Source: Streptomyces werraensis (lineage in GTDB: Bacteria; Actinomycetota; Actinomycetes; Streptomycetales; Streptomycetaceae). Taken from it: a stretch of 64,000 nt of DNA. Within the stretch, counting starts at the first letter, position 1; every line of letters begins with the position of its first letter. The stretch is from contig BNBX01000012.1 in NCBI GenBank assembly GCA_014656175.1, forward strand, positions 1 through 64,000, in the 5' to 3' direction. Made by a program: the position numbers and the translations under genes. The notes under the pieces are model-generated. The model was not told the origin of the DNA, searched no databases, and saw nothing but the letters and a program-made list of their open reading frames with translations. Below, piece by piece: positions 1-7,868 of this stretch.

Positions 1-250
1 GTACTCACCCTCTCGGGCTTTCCTCCGGGCGCTTCCCTTCGGTCTTGCGTTTCCGACTCTATCAGACCCTTTCGGCTCCGATTCCCGGTCGGCGGGATGT
101 CGTGGGGTTTTGAGCTTTCGCCCGTCGCCCTTTCGACATTCACTACGTTAACCGATCTCCCCGCCCGATTCATAATCGGGGCCGGCGGCTCCGAATTCGG
201 ACATGCGGACACGCCGAATTCGACCCCGCTGAAGGGGTGGTTGTAGGTAG
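1..250 (-). promoter_or_regulatory. rRNA operon promoter and 16S leader (reads left, out of window)
   Basis: Read on the minus strand, bases 50 to 1 match from memory the conserved Streptomyces 16S leader: an AAGACCGAAGGGAAGC block followed by GGAGGAAAGCCCGAGAGG. A -10 hexamer TAGAGT lies at 61-56, about 7 nt before the expected transcription start. No good -35 is visible for it. Further A/T-rich patches at 135-175 may be other members of the tandem promoter set usual for Streptomyces rrn operons. A dyad (CCCGATT-CAT-AATCGGG) lies at about 162-180. The 16S gene itself is outside the window. The GGAGG and GTG near base 9 mimic a protein start, but the leader match explains them better. Confidence 0.7.
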
Positions 251-334
251 TGGGTTGGCCGCCTGCGGATGCAGGACGAACGCCCTGCCCGGCTCAAGCG
301 GCTCGGGCTACATTACGCATCATCCGCGAGCGAG

Positions 335-976
335 TCAACTTCGGCGTCGGCGCGGCACGTGGGCCCGGTAGGGGCTGACCGTCGGGTCGTCCGCGACCCA
401 GTACCGCCAGGGGTGCACGGCACCGTCGCCGGAGACGCCGGTGCGGGGACCGCTGCGTACCTGGGCGGGGTCGGCAGGCGTGCCGTGGAGGATCCGGAGC
501 GGGGTGTCGCCGGTGGCGCAGGCGTCCGTGCCGTTGAGGGAGCGGTCGACGTCCAGAGCCGTGGCCAGGCGGGCCGGGCCCTTGGCCAGTTCCTTGTCGT
601 TGCGGGCCGAGAGCCGGCGGGTGCGGGCGAGCTCCGCGCCCTCCACGATCTCCCCCGCGCGCAACAGGACCGCGCTCGCCCGGCCCTCGGGACCGCAGAC
701 CAGGTTCATGCAGAACCACATGCCGTAGGTGAAGTAGACGTACACATGGCCGGGCGCACCGAACATCACCTCGTTGCGGGCCGTGCGTCCGCGATAGGCG
801 TGCGAGCCGGGGTCGTTCTGTCCGTCGTAGGCCTCCACCTCGGTCAGGCGGAGGACGATCGGGCCGTCCGGGGTGTCGCGGACGAGGAGGCGGCCGAGGA
901 GACCGGGGGCGACCTCCAGGACGGGCCGGTCGAAGAACTCCCTCGGCAGGGGCGTACGGTCGGGGCTCGCGATCAT
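335..976 (-). CDS. mpg: 3-methyladenine DNA glycosylase (AAG/MPG family)
   Basis: A 213-aa base-excision-repair glycosylase that removes alkylated purines from DNA. Family features are the opening PREFFDRPVLEVAPGLLG, the LTEVEAYDGQNDPGSHAYRG segment with its catalytic-region Glu, and the TYGMWFCMNLVC strand. Length is normal for the family when translation starts at the ATG at 976. The frame stays open to 1102, but that extension is a low-complexity Arg/Pro stretch without homology. A TACCCT -10 lies only 8 nt upstream (990-985), so the mRNA is probably almost leaderless. The gene sits immediately upstream of, and in the same direction as, the rRNA leader. Confidence 0.93.
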   Translation of the reverse strand: MIASPDRTPLPREFFDRPVLEVAPGLLGRLLVRDTPDGPIVLRLTEVEAYDGQNDPGSHAYRGRTARNEVMFGAPGHVYVYFTYGMWFCMNLVCGPEGRASAVLLRAGEIVEGAELARTRRLSARNDKELAKGPARLATALDVDRSLNGTDACATGDTPLRILHGTPADPAQVRSGPRTGVSGDGAVHPWRYWVADDPTVSPYRAHVPRRRRS

Positions 977-1163
977 GCCGTCCGAGGGTACTGGAGGCGG
1001 GTGGAACACGGGCTGGTCAAGCCGCCGCCGCGGTTGCCAGGGTGGGGGCACACGGAACCGGCCGCGGCCGGATCGCGTTGTTAGGGAGCGAGTCCGGCGC
1101 ACGACGTGCTGCGGGCCGGTGGATCAGGCGTGGCCCGCTGGGGTCGCCTGGAGAGGGAGAGAC

Positions 1164-1946
1164 ATGGCGTTCAAGAAGCTGCTGGCGAGTCTGGGGGCCG
1201 GCGGGGCCTCGGTCGAGACGGTGCTGCACGAGGTCAACGTCGTTCCTGGGGGTGTGGTCCAGGGCGAGGTGCGGATCCAGGGCGGGTCCGTGAACCAGCA
1301 GATCGAGGGGCTGTCGGTCGGCCTTCAGGCCAAGGTCGAGGTCGAGAGCGGCGACGAGGAGTACAAGCAGAACATCGAGTTCACCAAGCAGCAGCTGGGC
1401 GGCGCCTTCGAGCTGCAGGCGGGCGCGGTGCACGCGGTGCAGTTCGGTCTTGAGATCCCCTGGGAGACGCCGGTCACGATGATCGACGGGCAGCCGCTGC
1501 GCGGGATGGACATCGGTGTGACCACCGAGCTGGCGATCGCGCGAGCCGTGGACTCCGGTGACCTGGACCCGATCAACGTGCACCCGCTGCCGGCGCAGAA
1601 GGCGATCCTGGACGCGTTCATCCAGCTCGGCTTCCGCTTCAAGACCGCGGACATGGAGCGCGGCCACATCCGGGGCACGCGGCAGAAGCTGCCGTTCTAC
1701 CAGGAGATCGAGTTCTTCCCGCCGTCGCAGTACCGCGGACTGCACCAGGTGGAGCTGAGCTTCGTGGCCGACGCGCAGGCGATGGACGTCGTGCTCGAGA
1801 TGGACAAGAAGCCGGGTCTGTTCAGCGAGGGCAGCGACACCTTCCGTTCCTTCCAGGTGGGTCTGAACGACTACCAGGGGACCGACTGGGCGGCGTACCT
1901 GAACCAGTGGCTGTCGGAGGTCGGCTCCAAGCGCAACTGGTTCTAG
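1164..1946 (+). CDS. spo0M: Spo0M-family sporulation-control protein
   Basis: 260 aa. The N-terminal half is an arrestin-like beta-sandwich of the SpoOM family (VETVLHEVNVVPGGVVQGEV, then a GLSVGLQAKVEVE strand). The middle of the protein (IPWETPVTMIDGQPLRGMDI) and the FFPPSQYRGLHQVELSFV region are also typical. Bacillus Spo0M affects sporulation through an unclear mechanism. A role in Streptomyces development is inference. The ATG at 1164 follows a strong GGAGAGGGAGAG site. A longer frame from 873 overlaps mpg on the other strand and is not used. It is divergent from mpg, with a short shared upstream region. Confidence 0.9.
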   Translation: MAFKKLLASLGAGGASVETVLHEVNVVPGGVVQGEVRIQGGSVNQQIEGLSVGLQAKVEVESGDEEYKQNIEFTKQQLGGAFELQAGAVHAVQFGLEIPWETPVTMIDGQPLRGMDIGVTTELAIARAVDSGDLDPINVHPLPAQKAILDAFIQLGFRFKTADMERGHIRGTRQKLPFYQEIEFFPPSQYRGLHQVELSFVADAQAMDVVLEMDKKPGLFSEGSDTFRSFQVGLNDYQGTDWAAYLNQWLSEVGSKRNWF

Positions 1947-1987
1947 GCTCGTTCGCGACTGAACGTCATCGATCAGGAGGTACCGAG

Positions 1988-2527
1988 GTGACCGAGCTCA
2001 AGCGGCGGCCGCTCCCCCATGACTTCCATCCGCCCGTGCCGTCGTTCACGGTGACGAGCGAGGATGTGACGGAGGGGGCGACGCTCAAGGACGCTCAGGT
2101 CCACGCGGCGGGCAACACGTCGCCGCAGCTGCGCTGGGAAGGCTTCCCGCCGGAGACCAAGAGCTTCGCAGTGACCTGCTACGACCCGGACGCCCCGACG
2201 GGCAGCGGGTTCTGGCACTGGGTGGTGTTCGACATCCCGGCCTCGGTGACGGAACTGCCGGCGGGTGCGGGCAACAGCCCGTTCGAGGGACTGCCCGAGG
2301 GCGCCGTCCACGCGCGGAACGACTACGGCACCAAGGAGTTCGGCGGTGCCGCGCCGCCGCCCGGGGACGGTCCGCACCGGTACGTGTTCACGGTGTACGC
2401 GGTGGACCAGGAGAAGCTGGGTCCGGACGAGAACGCCTCTCCCGCCGTGGTCGGTTTCAACCTGCGGTTCCACACGCTCGCGCGTGCGCAGCTGATCGGT
2501 GAGTACGAGGTGCCCGCGGAGTCCTGA
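1988..2527 (+). CDS. YbhB/YbcL family (PEBP / Raf kinase inhibitor-like) protein
   Basis: 179 aa, cytoplasmic, with no signal peptide. The phosphatidylethanolamine-binding-protein fold is recognisable from the ligand-pocket motif CYDPDAPTGSGFWHWVVFDIP and from the GTKEFGGAAPPPGDGPHRYVF segment (the DPDxP and GxHRY signatures). The bacterial family has no settled biochemical role. The GTG start at 1988 is set by AGGAGG at 1975-1980 with a 7-nt spacer. It lies 41 bp after spo0M in the same direction, so cotranscription is likely, and a strong terminator follows at 2564. Confidence 0.92.
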   Translation: MTELKRRPLPHDFHPPVPSFTVTSEDVTEGATLKDAQVHAAGNTSPQLRWEGFPPETKSFAVTCYDPDAPTGSGFWHWVVFDIPASVTELPAGAGNSPFEGLPEGAVHARNDYGTKEFGGAAPPPGDGPHRYVFTVYAVDQEKLGPDENASPAVVGFNLRFHTLARAQLIGEYEVPAES

Positions 2528-2563
2528 GTCCTCCGCGCGACGCCGGACGTTCCCGGAACGTTT

Positions 2564-2606
2564 GCCCGCCCCTGGTCTTGGAATTGATCAGGGGCGGGCA
2601 TTTTTT
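2564..2606 (+). terminator. Intrinsic terminator after the PEBP gene
   Basis: A 14-bp GC-rich stem (GCCCGCCCCTG arm and its complement, one mismatch) with loop TTGGAATT is followed directly by a run of six or more T. It has classic rho-independent geometry, unusually complete for this genus. Confidence 0.88.
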
Positions 2607-2734
2607 CCGCCGGGGTCCCCGGGAGGCGTCTTCCGTGGGAGCAGCGGATATTGCGTTGTCCATCCCGGCGCGCCCGGCCAGAGTTGTTCCAGCCCGCCGA
2701 GGGGCGGGCCGGTGCGCACGGGAGGTGGGCTGGT

Positions 2735-3241
2735 ATGCGGGACACGCTGGTGCTGAACGCGAGCTTCGAGCCGTTGTCGACGGTGACGCTGAACCGAGCC
2801 GTCGTTCTGGTGCTGCAGGACAAGGCCGTCGTCGAGCAGGCCCATCCCGAACTGCGGATGCGGGGAGCCGCGGTCGACATACCGGCGCCCCGGGTGATCA
2901 GGCTCTGCCAATACGTGCGGGTGCCGTTCCGAAGACGTGCGCCGTGGTCGAGGCGGGGTGTGCTGGTGAGGGACCGGCACCGGTGCGCGTACTGCGGGCG
3001 CAGGGCGACGACCGTCGACCATGTGGTGCCGCGGTCGCTCGGCGGGCAGGACACCTGGCTGAACACGGTGGCGTCGTGCGCCGAGGACAATCACCGCAAG
3101 GCCGACCGGACGCCGGAGCAGGCGGGGATGCCGCTGCTGCGTGAGCCGTACGAGCCGACGCCGGCGGACGCGATGCTGCTGGCGCTCGCCAGGGACGACT
3201 TCGACGCGTTGCCGGAGTGGCTGGCGTCGGCCGCGGCGTGA
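2735..3241 (+). CDS. HNH endonuclease family protein
   Basis: 168 aa. The first ~75 residues are the conserved LVLNASFEPLSTVTLNRAVV module found in many actinobacterial HNH proteins. The second half carries the metal-binding HNH core: CAYCGRRATTVDHVVPRSLGG, the downstream asparagines, and a second ligand pair (CAEDNHRKADRTP). It is probably a DNA nuclease acting in repair or recombination; substrate unknown. The ATG at 2735 follows GGAGG at 2721-2725. The in-frame extension to 2651 has no homology. It is a stand-alone gene after the 2564 terminator. Confidence 0.9.
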   Translation: MRDTLVLNASFEPLSTVTLNRAVVLVLQDKAVVEQAHPELRMRGAAVDIPAPRVIRLCQYVRVPFRRRAPWSRRGVLVRDRHRCAYCGRRATTVDHVVPRSLGGQDTWLNTVASCAEDNHRKADRTPEQAGMPLLREPYEPTPADAMLLALARDDFDALPEWLASAAA

Positions 3242-3303
3242 CGGCTTCGCCGTAGGGGCTGAGCGGATGACCCGGGTGCGGGTCGGCCGTGGTTGATCGC
3301 GCA

Positions 3304-3333
3304 GTTCCCCGCGCCCCTTGGGGGTGCGGGGAA
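3304..3333. repeat. Dispersed Streptomyces intergenic palindrome
   Basis: GTTCCCCGCGCCCC faces GGGGTGCGGGGAAC with a 2-3 nt loop, preceded by GATCGCGCA. From memory this closely resembles a palindrome scattered through intergenic regions of many Streptomyces genomes. Here it sits between the convergent HNH and SPFH genes and could act as a two-way terminator. Confidence 0.6.
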
Positions 3334-3353
3334 CGCGTGTTTTCCGGGTGCTC

Positions 3354-4301
3354 TCAGTCGATCGAGGGCTTCTCGCGGCGTTCCTGGGCGGGGACGGTGC
3401 CTCCTGGGGCGCCGTTGCCGCCCAGGTTGGAGCCGAAGTTGCCGACGGCGCCGGAGAGGCCCTTGAGGGCGTCGCCGATCTCGCTGGGGACGATCCAGAG
3501 CTTGTTGGCGTCGCCTTCGGCGATCTTCGGCAGCATCTGGAGGTACTGGTAGGAGAGCAGCTTCTGGTCCGGGTCGCCGGCGTGGATGGCCTCGAAGACC
3601 GTGCGGACGGCCTGGGCCTCGCCCTCGGCGCGCAGGGCGGCGGCCTTGGCCTCACCCTCTGCGCGCAGGATCTGGGACTGCTTCTCGCCCTCGGCGCGCA
3701 GGATCTCGGACTGCCGGACACCTTCGGCCTGGAGGATGGCGGCGCGCTTGTCGCGGTCGGCGCGCATCTGCTTCTCCATCGAGTCCTGGATGGAGGTGGG
3801 CGGCTCGATGGCCTTGAGCTCGACGCGGTTGACGCGGATGCCCCACTTGCCGGTGGCCTCGTCGAGGACGCCGCGCAGCGCCGCGTTGATCTCCTCGCGG
3901 GAGGTGAGGGTCCGCTCGAGGTCCATGCCGCCGATGATGTTGCGCAGGGTGGTGACGGTGAGCTGCTCGATGGCCTGGATGTAGCTGGCGACCTCGTAGG
4001 TGGCGGCCCGGGCGTCGGTCACCTGGTAGTAGATGACGGTGTCGATGTTGACGACCAGGTTGTCCTGGGTGATCACCGGCTGCGGCGGGAAGGGGACGAC
4101 CTGCTCGCGGAGGTCGATGCGGTTGCGGATGGTGTCGATGAACGGGACGACGATGTTGAGGCCCGCGTTGAGCGTCCGCGTGTAGCGGCCGAAGCGCTCG
4201 ACGATGGCGGCGCTGGCCTGTGGGATGACTTGGATCGTCTTGATCAGGGCGATGAAGACCAACACCACCAGGATGATCAGGACGATGATGACCGGTTCCA
4301 T
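3354..4301 (-). CDS. SPFH/Band 7 (stomatin/slipin) membrane protein
   Basis: 315 aa. One N-terminal membrane anchor (residues 4-20, VIIVLIILVVLVFIALI) is followed by the SPFH domain (about 22-185; typical ERFGRYTRTLNAGLNIVVPF and LRNIIGGMDLERTLTSREEI). A charged helix follows with three near-copies of the unit ILRAEGExxQ/A (about 190-235), the coiled-coil oligomerisation region. Stomatin relatives form rings in membrane microdomains. The C-terminal tail is Gly-rich. It lies 159 bp downstream of the NfeD-like gene, its usual genomic partner, in the same direction. Confidence 0.93.
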   Translation of the reverse strand: MEPVIIVLIILVVLVFIALIKTIQVIPQASAAIVERFGRYTRTLNAGLNIVVPFIDTIRNRIDLREQVVPFPPQPVITQDNLVVNIDTVIYYQVTDARAATYEVASYIQAIEQLTVTTLRNIIGGMDLERTLTSREEINAALRGVLDEATGKWGIRVNRVELKAIEPPTSIQDSMEKQMRADRDKRAAILQAEGVRQSEILRAEGEKQSQILRAEGEAKAAALRAEGEAQAVRTVFEAIHAGDPDQKLLSYQYLQMLPKIAEGDANKLWIVPSEIGDALKGLSGAVGNFGSNLGGNGAPGGTVPAQERREKPSID

Positions 4302-4460
4302 CGTCGGTTCCCCGAACCCTTCTTAGCCTCGGCGCCTACGGCAGGTCGTGTGTGCCTGTGCACGGTCGTGCGGTTGTAGATCTTGCTGGTCGAGTCTGTC
4401 AGACCGCGGGGCCAACCGGGGGCGTGTTCGCATCGGTTGTGCCGTACGGGAGGTGCGGGA

Positions 4461-4892
4461 TCACATGACGACCGCGGTGGCCCCCTCGATGTCCACGACG
4501 TCGACCTCCTGGCCGACCTCGTAGGAGCGGCCGGTGTCGAGGGCGCGGGCCGACCAGACCTCGCCCGCCAGTTTGATGCGGCCGCCGCTGCCGTCGACGC
4601 GTTCGAGGACGACGGCCTGTTTCCCCTTCAGGGCGTCGACCCCGGTGGCCAGTTCGGGCCGCTGGGAGCGGTGTCTGCGGGCGATGGGGCGGACGACGGC
4701 GATCAGCGCGGTCGAGACGACGGCGAAGACCGCGACCTGGGCGACGGCACCGCCGCCGAAGATGCCGGAGACCACTGCCGCGGCGACGGCGCCCACCGCG
4801 AGCATGCCGAGCTCGGGCATCGCGGTGATCACCAGCCCGATGCCGAGTGCCGCCGCGCCGATCAGCCACCACAGCCATGCGTCGATGTCCAC
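4461..4892 (-). CDS. NfeD-like membrane protein
   Basis: 143 aa. Two or three N-terminal membrane segments (about 5-65) precede a soluble OB-fold domain (about 85-143; LKGKQAVVLERVDGSGGRIK...GEVWSARA...GQEVDVVDIEG), the NfeD C-terminal signature. NfeD1b-type proteins pair with slipins, and the next gene encodes one. Start is a GTG at 4892. There is no Shine-Dalgarno, but a TACCAT -10 (4904-4899) lies 6 nt upstream, so the mRNA should be leaderless. Confidence 0.9.
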   Translation of the reverse strand: MDIDAWLWWLIGAAALGIGLVITAMPELGMLAVGAVAAAVVSGIFGGGAVAQVAVFAVVSTALIAVVRPIARRHRSQRPELATGVDALKGKQAVVLERVDGSGGRIKLAGEVWSARALDTGRSYEVGQEVDVVDIEGATAVVM

Positions 4893-4898
4893 AAGGTC

Positions 4899-4904
4899 AT
4901 GGTA
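4899..4904 (-). promoter_or_regulatory. -10 element giving a leaderless nfeD mRNA
   Basis: TACCAT on the minus strand, 6 nt before the GTG of the NfeD-like gene. A start 6-7 nt downstream would put transcription and translation starts at the same base. No convincing -35 was seen. Confidence 0.5.
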
Positions 4905-4987
4905 GAACCGCTCACCCGGTCACGGACAGGGCGCCGGTCGGTCGAACGTGCCTTGTCGTGCCGGGTGTTGTGCGCGGTGACGCCGTG

Positions 4988-5785
<798 letters not shown>

Positions 5786-5937
5786 GAGCGCCTTGTCTCC
5801 CCTTGCAGTGTGGCCGGTCTCGGCTGTCGCGTACGCCTTGTGGGTCGGTCCGCCGCACCCGTGGGCGGGAGCCCATCATGAAATCTACGCCACCGGCCGA
5901 CCCGGACATTCCATCGGTCCGGTTTCGGGGCGCTGTC

Positions 5938-5943
5938 TAGGGT
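5938..5943 (+). promoter_or_regulatory. -10 element giving a leaderless mRNA for the gene at 5950
   Basis: TAGGGT ends 6 nt before the ATG at 5950, and there is no ribosome-binding site between them. Confidence 0.55.
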
Positions 5944-5949
5944 GTACGC

Positions 5950-6738
5950 ATGCTTTCGGAACCACGCTCTGGTCGTCTCGCCGCTTGGGGCAATGCCCTT
6001 CTTGCCGGACTTGTCTCCCCGGACGAGGCGGCGCTCGCCGCCGTCGGGGAGGACGCGGTGCACCGGGTGGAGGGGGTGCCCGGGGAGTCCGCGCCGGTGG
6101 GGCTGACGCTGGCCCTGGGGCGGCTGCGGGGGCTCGGGGTGTCGGGGCTGCGGGTGGCGCTGCCGGCGCCGGGTCATCCGCTGGGGCTGAGCGGGCCGCC
6201 GGAGTTCAACGCACGGGCGCTGGAGGCCGAGGAGGCCGTGGTGTGCCAGGGGGCGGCGCTGGGGCTGGTGCCGGAGGTGTCGGAGGCCGGGCCCGAGGGC
6301 GATGTGCATGTGGAGGTCCTCTGGCACTGTCTGCCGGTGCGGGAGGCGCCGCCGGCGGACGTGCCGTCGCTGGGTGAGGCGGAGCGGGAGCTGGCGGAGG
6401 CGCTGCGGGAGGCGACGGAGGCGCTGACGCGACTGGACGTGGCCGGGTCGGGTCCGGTCGCGGAGGCGGCGATCGACGCCTACCGGGCGCGGGCCACGGC
6501 GTCGCGCGGGCAGGACGTGCTGGCGCCGGGGTACCCGCCGCGTGCGGTGCGGGTGCTGGAGCTGGCGCAGCGGGTGGGCGCGCTGGTGTCTCTGGCGACG
6601 GCGCACGGGCACGGGGGCGCGGTGAGCGCGTCGGAGATGTCGGCGCGGGCTCTGGCGCTGCGGCCGGTCGAGCGGACGGCCCGGCGGGCGCAGGTGGCCG
6701 CGTACAACGCGTTCGTGGAGGAGCGCGGGGCGCGCTGA
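5950..6738 (+). CDS. Conserved Streptomyces protein of unknown function
   Basis: 262 aa, rich in Ala, Glu, Gly and Leu, with no membrane segment or signal peptide. I do not recognise a catalytic motif. The middle (LRVALPAPGHPLGLSGPPEF) and the C-terminal helical part (AEAAIDAYRARAT...YPPRAVRVLELAQRV) look like a structured, conserved cytoplasmic protein; the second half is probably largely helical. It is divergent from the ABC ATPase and convergent with chpE. The start is defined by the near-adjacent TAGGGT -10 (leaderless). Confidence 0.8.
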   Translation: MLSEPRSGRLAAWGNALLAGLVSPDEAALAAVGEDAVHRVEGVPGESAPVGLTLALGRLRGLGVSGLRVALPAPGHPLGLSGPPEFNARALEAEEAVVCQGAALGLVPEVSEAGPEGDVHVEVLWHCLPVREAPPADVPSLGEAERELAEALREATEALTRLDVAGSGPVAEAAIDAYRARATASRGQDVLAPGYPPRAVRVLELAQRVGALVSLATAHGHGGAVSASEMSARALALRPVERTARRAQVAAYNAFVEERGAR

Positions 6739-6763
6739 CCCCCGGGCACCCGTCCCGGACAGG

Positions 6764-6807
6764 GACGAGCCCCGGCGCCGGGTGGGGGCGGGCGGCCGGG
6801 GCTTGTC
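6764..6807. terminator. Convergent terminator between the 5950 gene and chpE
   Basis: GACGAGCCCCGG (6764-6775) pairs with CCGGGGCTTGTC (6796-6807) with one G-U pair, leaving a GC-rich 20-nt loop. It is placed between two converging genes. Confidence 0.6.
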
Positions 6808-6825
6808 GTCCGGTGGCGTCGGTCG

Positions 6826-7071
6826 TCAGTCGTTGACGGCGACGTTGCCGAAGGCCGGGTTCAGCACACCGATGACGTTGACGCTGTTGCCCGACACGTT
6901 GACCGGGACGTCGACCGGGACCTGGACGAGGTTGCCGGAGACGACGCCCGGGGAGCCCACGGCCTTGCCGTGCGCGTGGCTGCCCTCGGTGGCGGAGGCC
7001 ATGCCCGCACCGGCGGCGAGCAGACCGCCGGCCACCATCGTCACGGCCGCTGCCTTCTTCAGGTTCTTCAC
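6826..7071 (-). CDS. chpE: Short chaplin (ChpE-like)
   Basis: 81-aa secreted surface-active protein. Residues 1-27 are a signal peptide (VKNLKKAAAVTMVAGGLLAA...ASA). The mature part is one chaplin domain (GSPGVVSGNLVQVPVDVPVN, then NSVNVIGVLNPAFGN). No cysteines are present, as is characteristic of ChpE among the short chaplins, which normally carry two. Chaplins assemble into amyloid-like films that let aerial hyphae break surface tension. The GTG at 7071 has a GGGAGGG site; the in-frame extension to 7137 is not needed. A 22-bp hairpin lies in the leader. Confidence 0.95.
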   Translation of the reverse strand: MKNLKKAAAVTMVAGGLLAAGAGMASATEGSHAHGKAVGSPGVVSGNLVQVPVDVPVNVSGNSVNVIGVLNPAFGNVAVND

Positions 7072-7093
7072 TTTCCGAGCCCTCCCTTGCGAC

Positions 7094-7115
7094 GACCGCG
7101 GCGAGCGCCGCGGTC
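7094..7115 (-). promoter_or_regulatory. Perfect hairpin in the chpE leader
   Basis: GACCGCGGCG-AG-CGCCGCGGTC is a perfect 10-bp stem with a 2-nt loop, a few bases upstream of the chpE Shine-Dalgarno. It could stabilise or regulate the short mRNA, or be a protein-binding dyad. No function is shown. Confidence 0.5.
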
Positions 7116-7226
7116 CGTACTGGGCAACGCGCGGCACGGGCAGGGGATACGGGGCCCGGGGGCCATTCCCCCTACGGTATGAATCTCACATCGGAGAGGA
7201 ACCTTCCGGTGACAACGGGCCGACGG

Positions 7227-7868
7227 TCACCCGCTGAGCCCGTGCCGTACGGCCCACAGCGCGGCCTGGGTGCGGTCCGCCAGGTCGAGCTTCATCAGGA
7301 TGTTCGACACGTGTGTCTTCACCGTCTTCTCGGACAGCACGAGGGCGCGGGCGATCTCCCGGTTGGCGCGGCCGTCCGCTATCAGCCCCAGCACCTCGCG
7401 CTCCCGCTCGGTGAGGGAACCCGCGCGTCCCGCCCCGGAACCGCTCTCCTCCTGGGACAGCAGCGCGCCCGCCACCTCCGGCTGGAGCAGCACGTGCCCG
7501 GCGTGCACGGAGCGGATGGCGCCGGCCAGCGCGTCGGGGTCGATGTCCTTGTACACGTAGCCGGCGGCGCCCGCGCGGAGGGCGGGGATCACCGTGCGCT
7601 GCTCGGTGAAGCTGGTGACGACCAGCACCCGGGCGCGGTGGTCCTGCTCGCGCAGTCTGCGCAGCGCCTCCACGCCGTCCATGCCGGGCATCTTGACGTC
7701 CATGAGGATGACGTCGGGCTGGAGCTCGCCGGCCAGGGCGACCCCCTGCGCGCCGTCCGCGGCCTCGCCGACGACCTCGATGTCGTCCTGCACCTCCAGG
7801 AAGGTGCGCAGACCGCGCCGGACCACCTGGTGGTCGTCGACCAGCAGCACCTTGATCGGGTCAGCCAC
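7227..7868 (-). CDS. LuxR/NarL-family response regulator
   Basis: 213 aa. The receiver domain (1-125) has the acidic pocket D11-D12, phospho-acceptor D57 in MDVKMPGMDG, the conserved Ser/Thr in VVTSF and Lys in YVYKDID. The C-terminal LuxR HTH (about 148-210) reads LTEREREVLGLIADGRANRE...SEKTVKTHVSNILMKL. It controls transcription after phosphorylation by the kinase just upstream. Its start overlaps the kinase stop by 8 nt, so the pair is translationally coupled. The target genes are not identifiable, but chpE is the next gene downstream. Confidence 0.95.
   Translation of the reverse strand: MADPIKVLLVDDHQVVRRGLRTFLEVQDDIEVVGEAADGAQGVALAGELQPDVILMDVKMPGMDGVEALRRLREQDHRARVLVVTSFTEQRTVIPALRAGAAGYVYKDIDPDALAGAIRSVHAGHVLLQPEVAGALLSQEESGSGAGRAGSLTEREREVLGLIADGRANREIARALVLSEKTVKTHVSNILMKLDLADRTQAALWAVRHGLSG

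Noticed and set aside
1..9. Possible minus-strand protein start (GGAGG...GTG) at the left edge
   Set aside because: The surrounding bases match the Streptomyces 16S rRNA leader, which explains the purine-rich box without translation.
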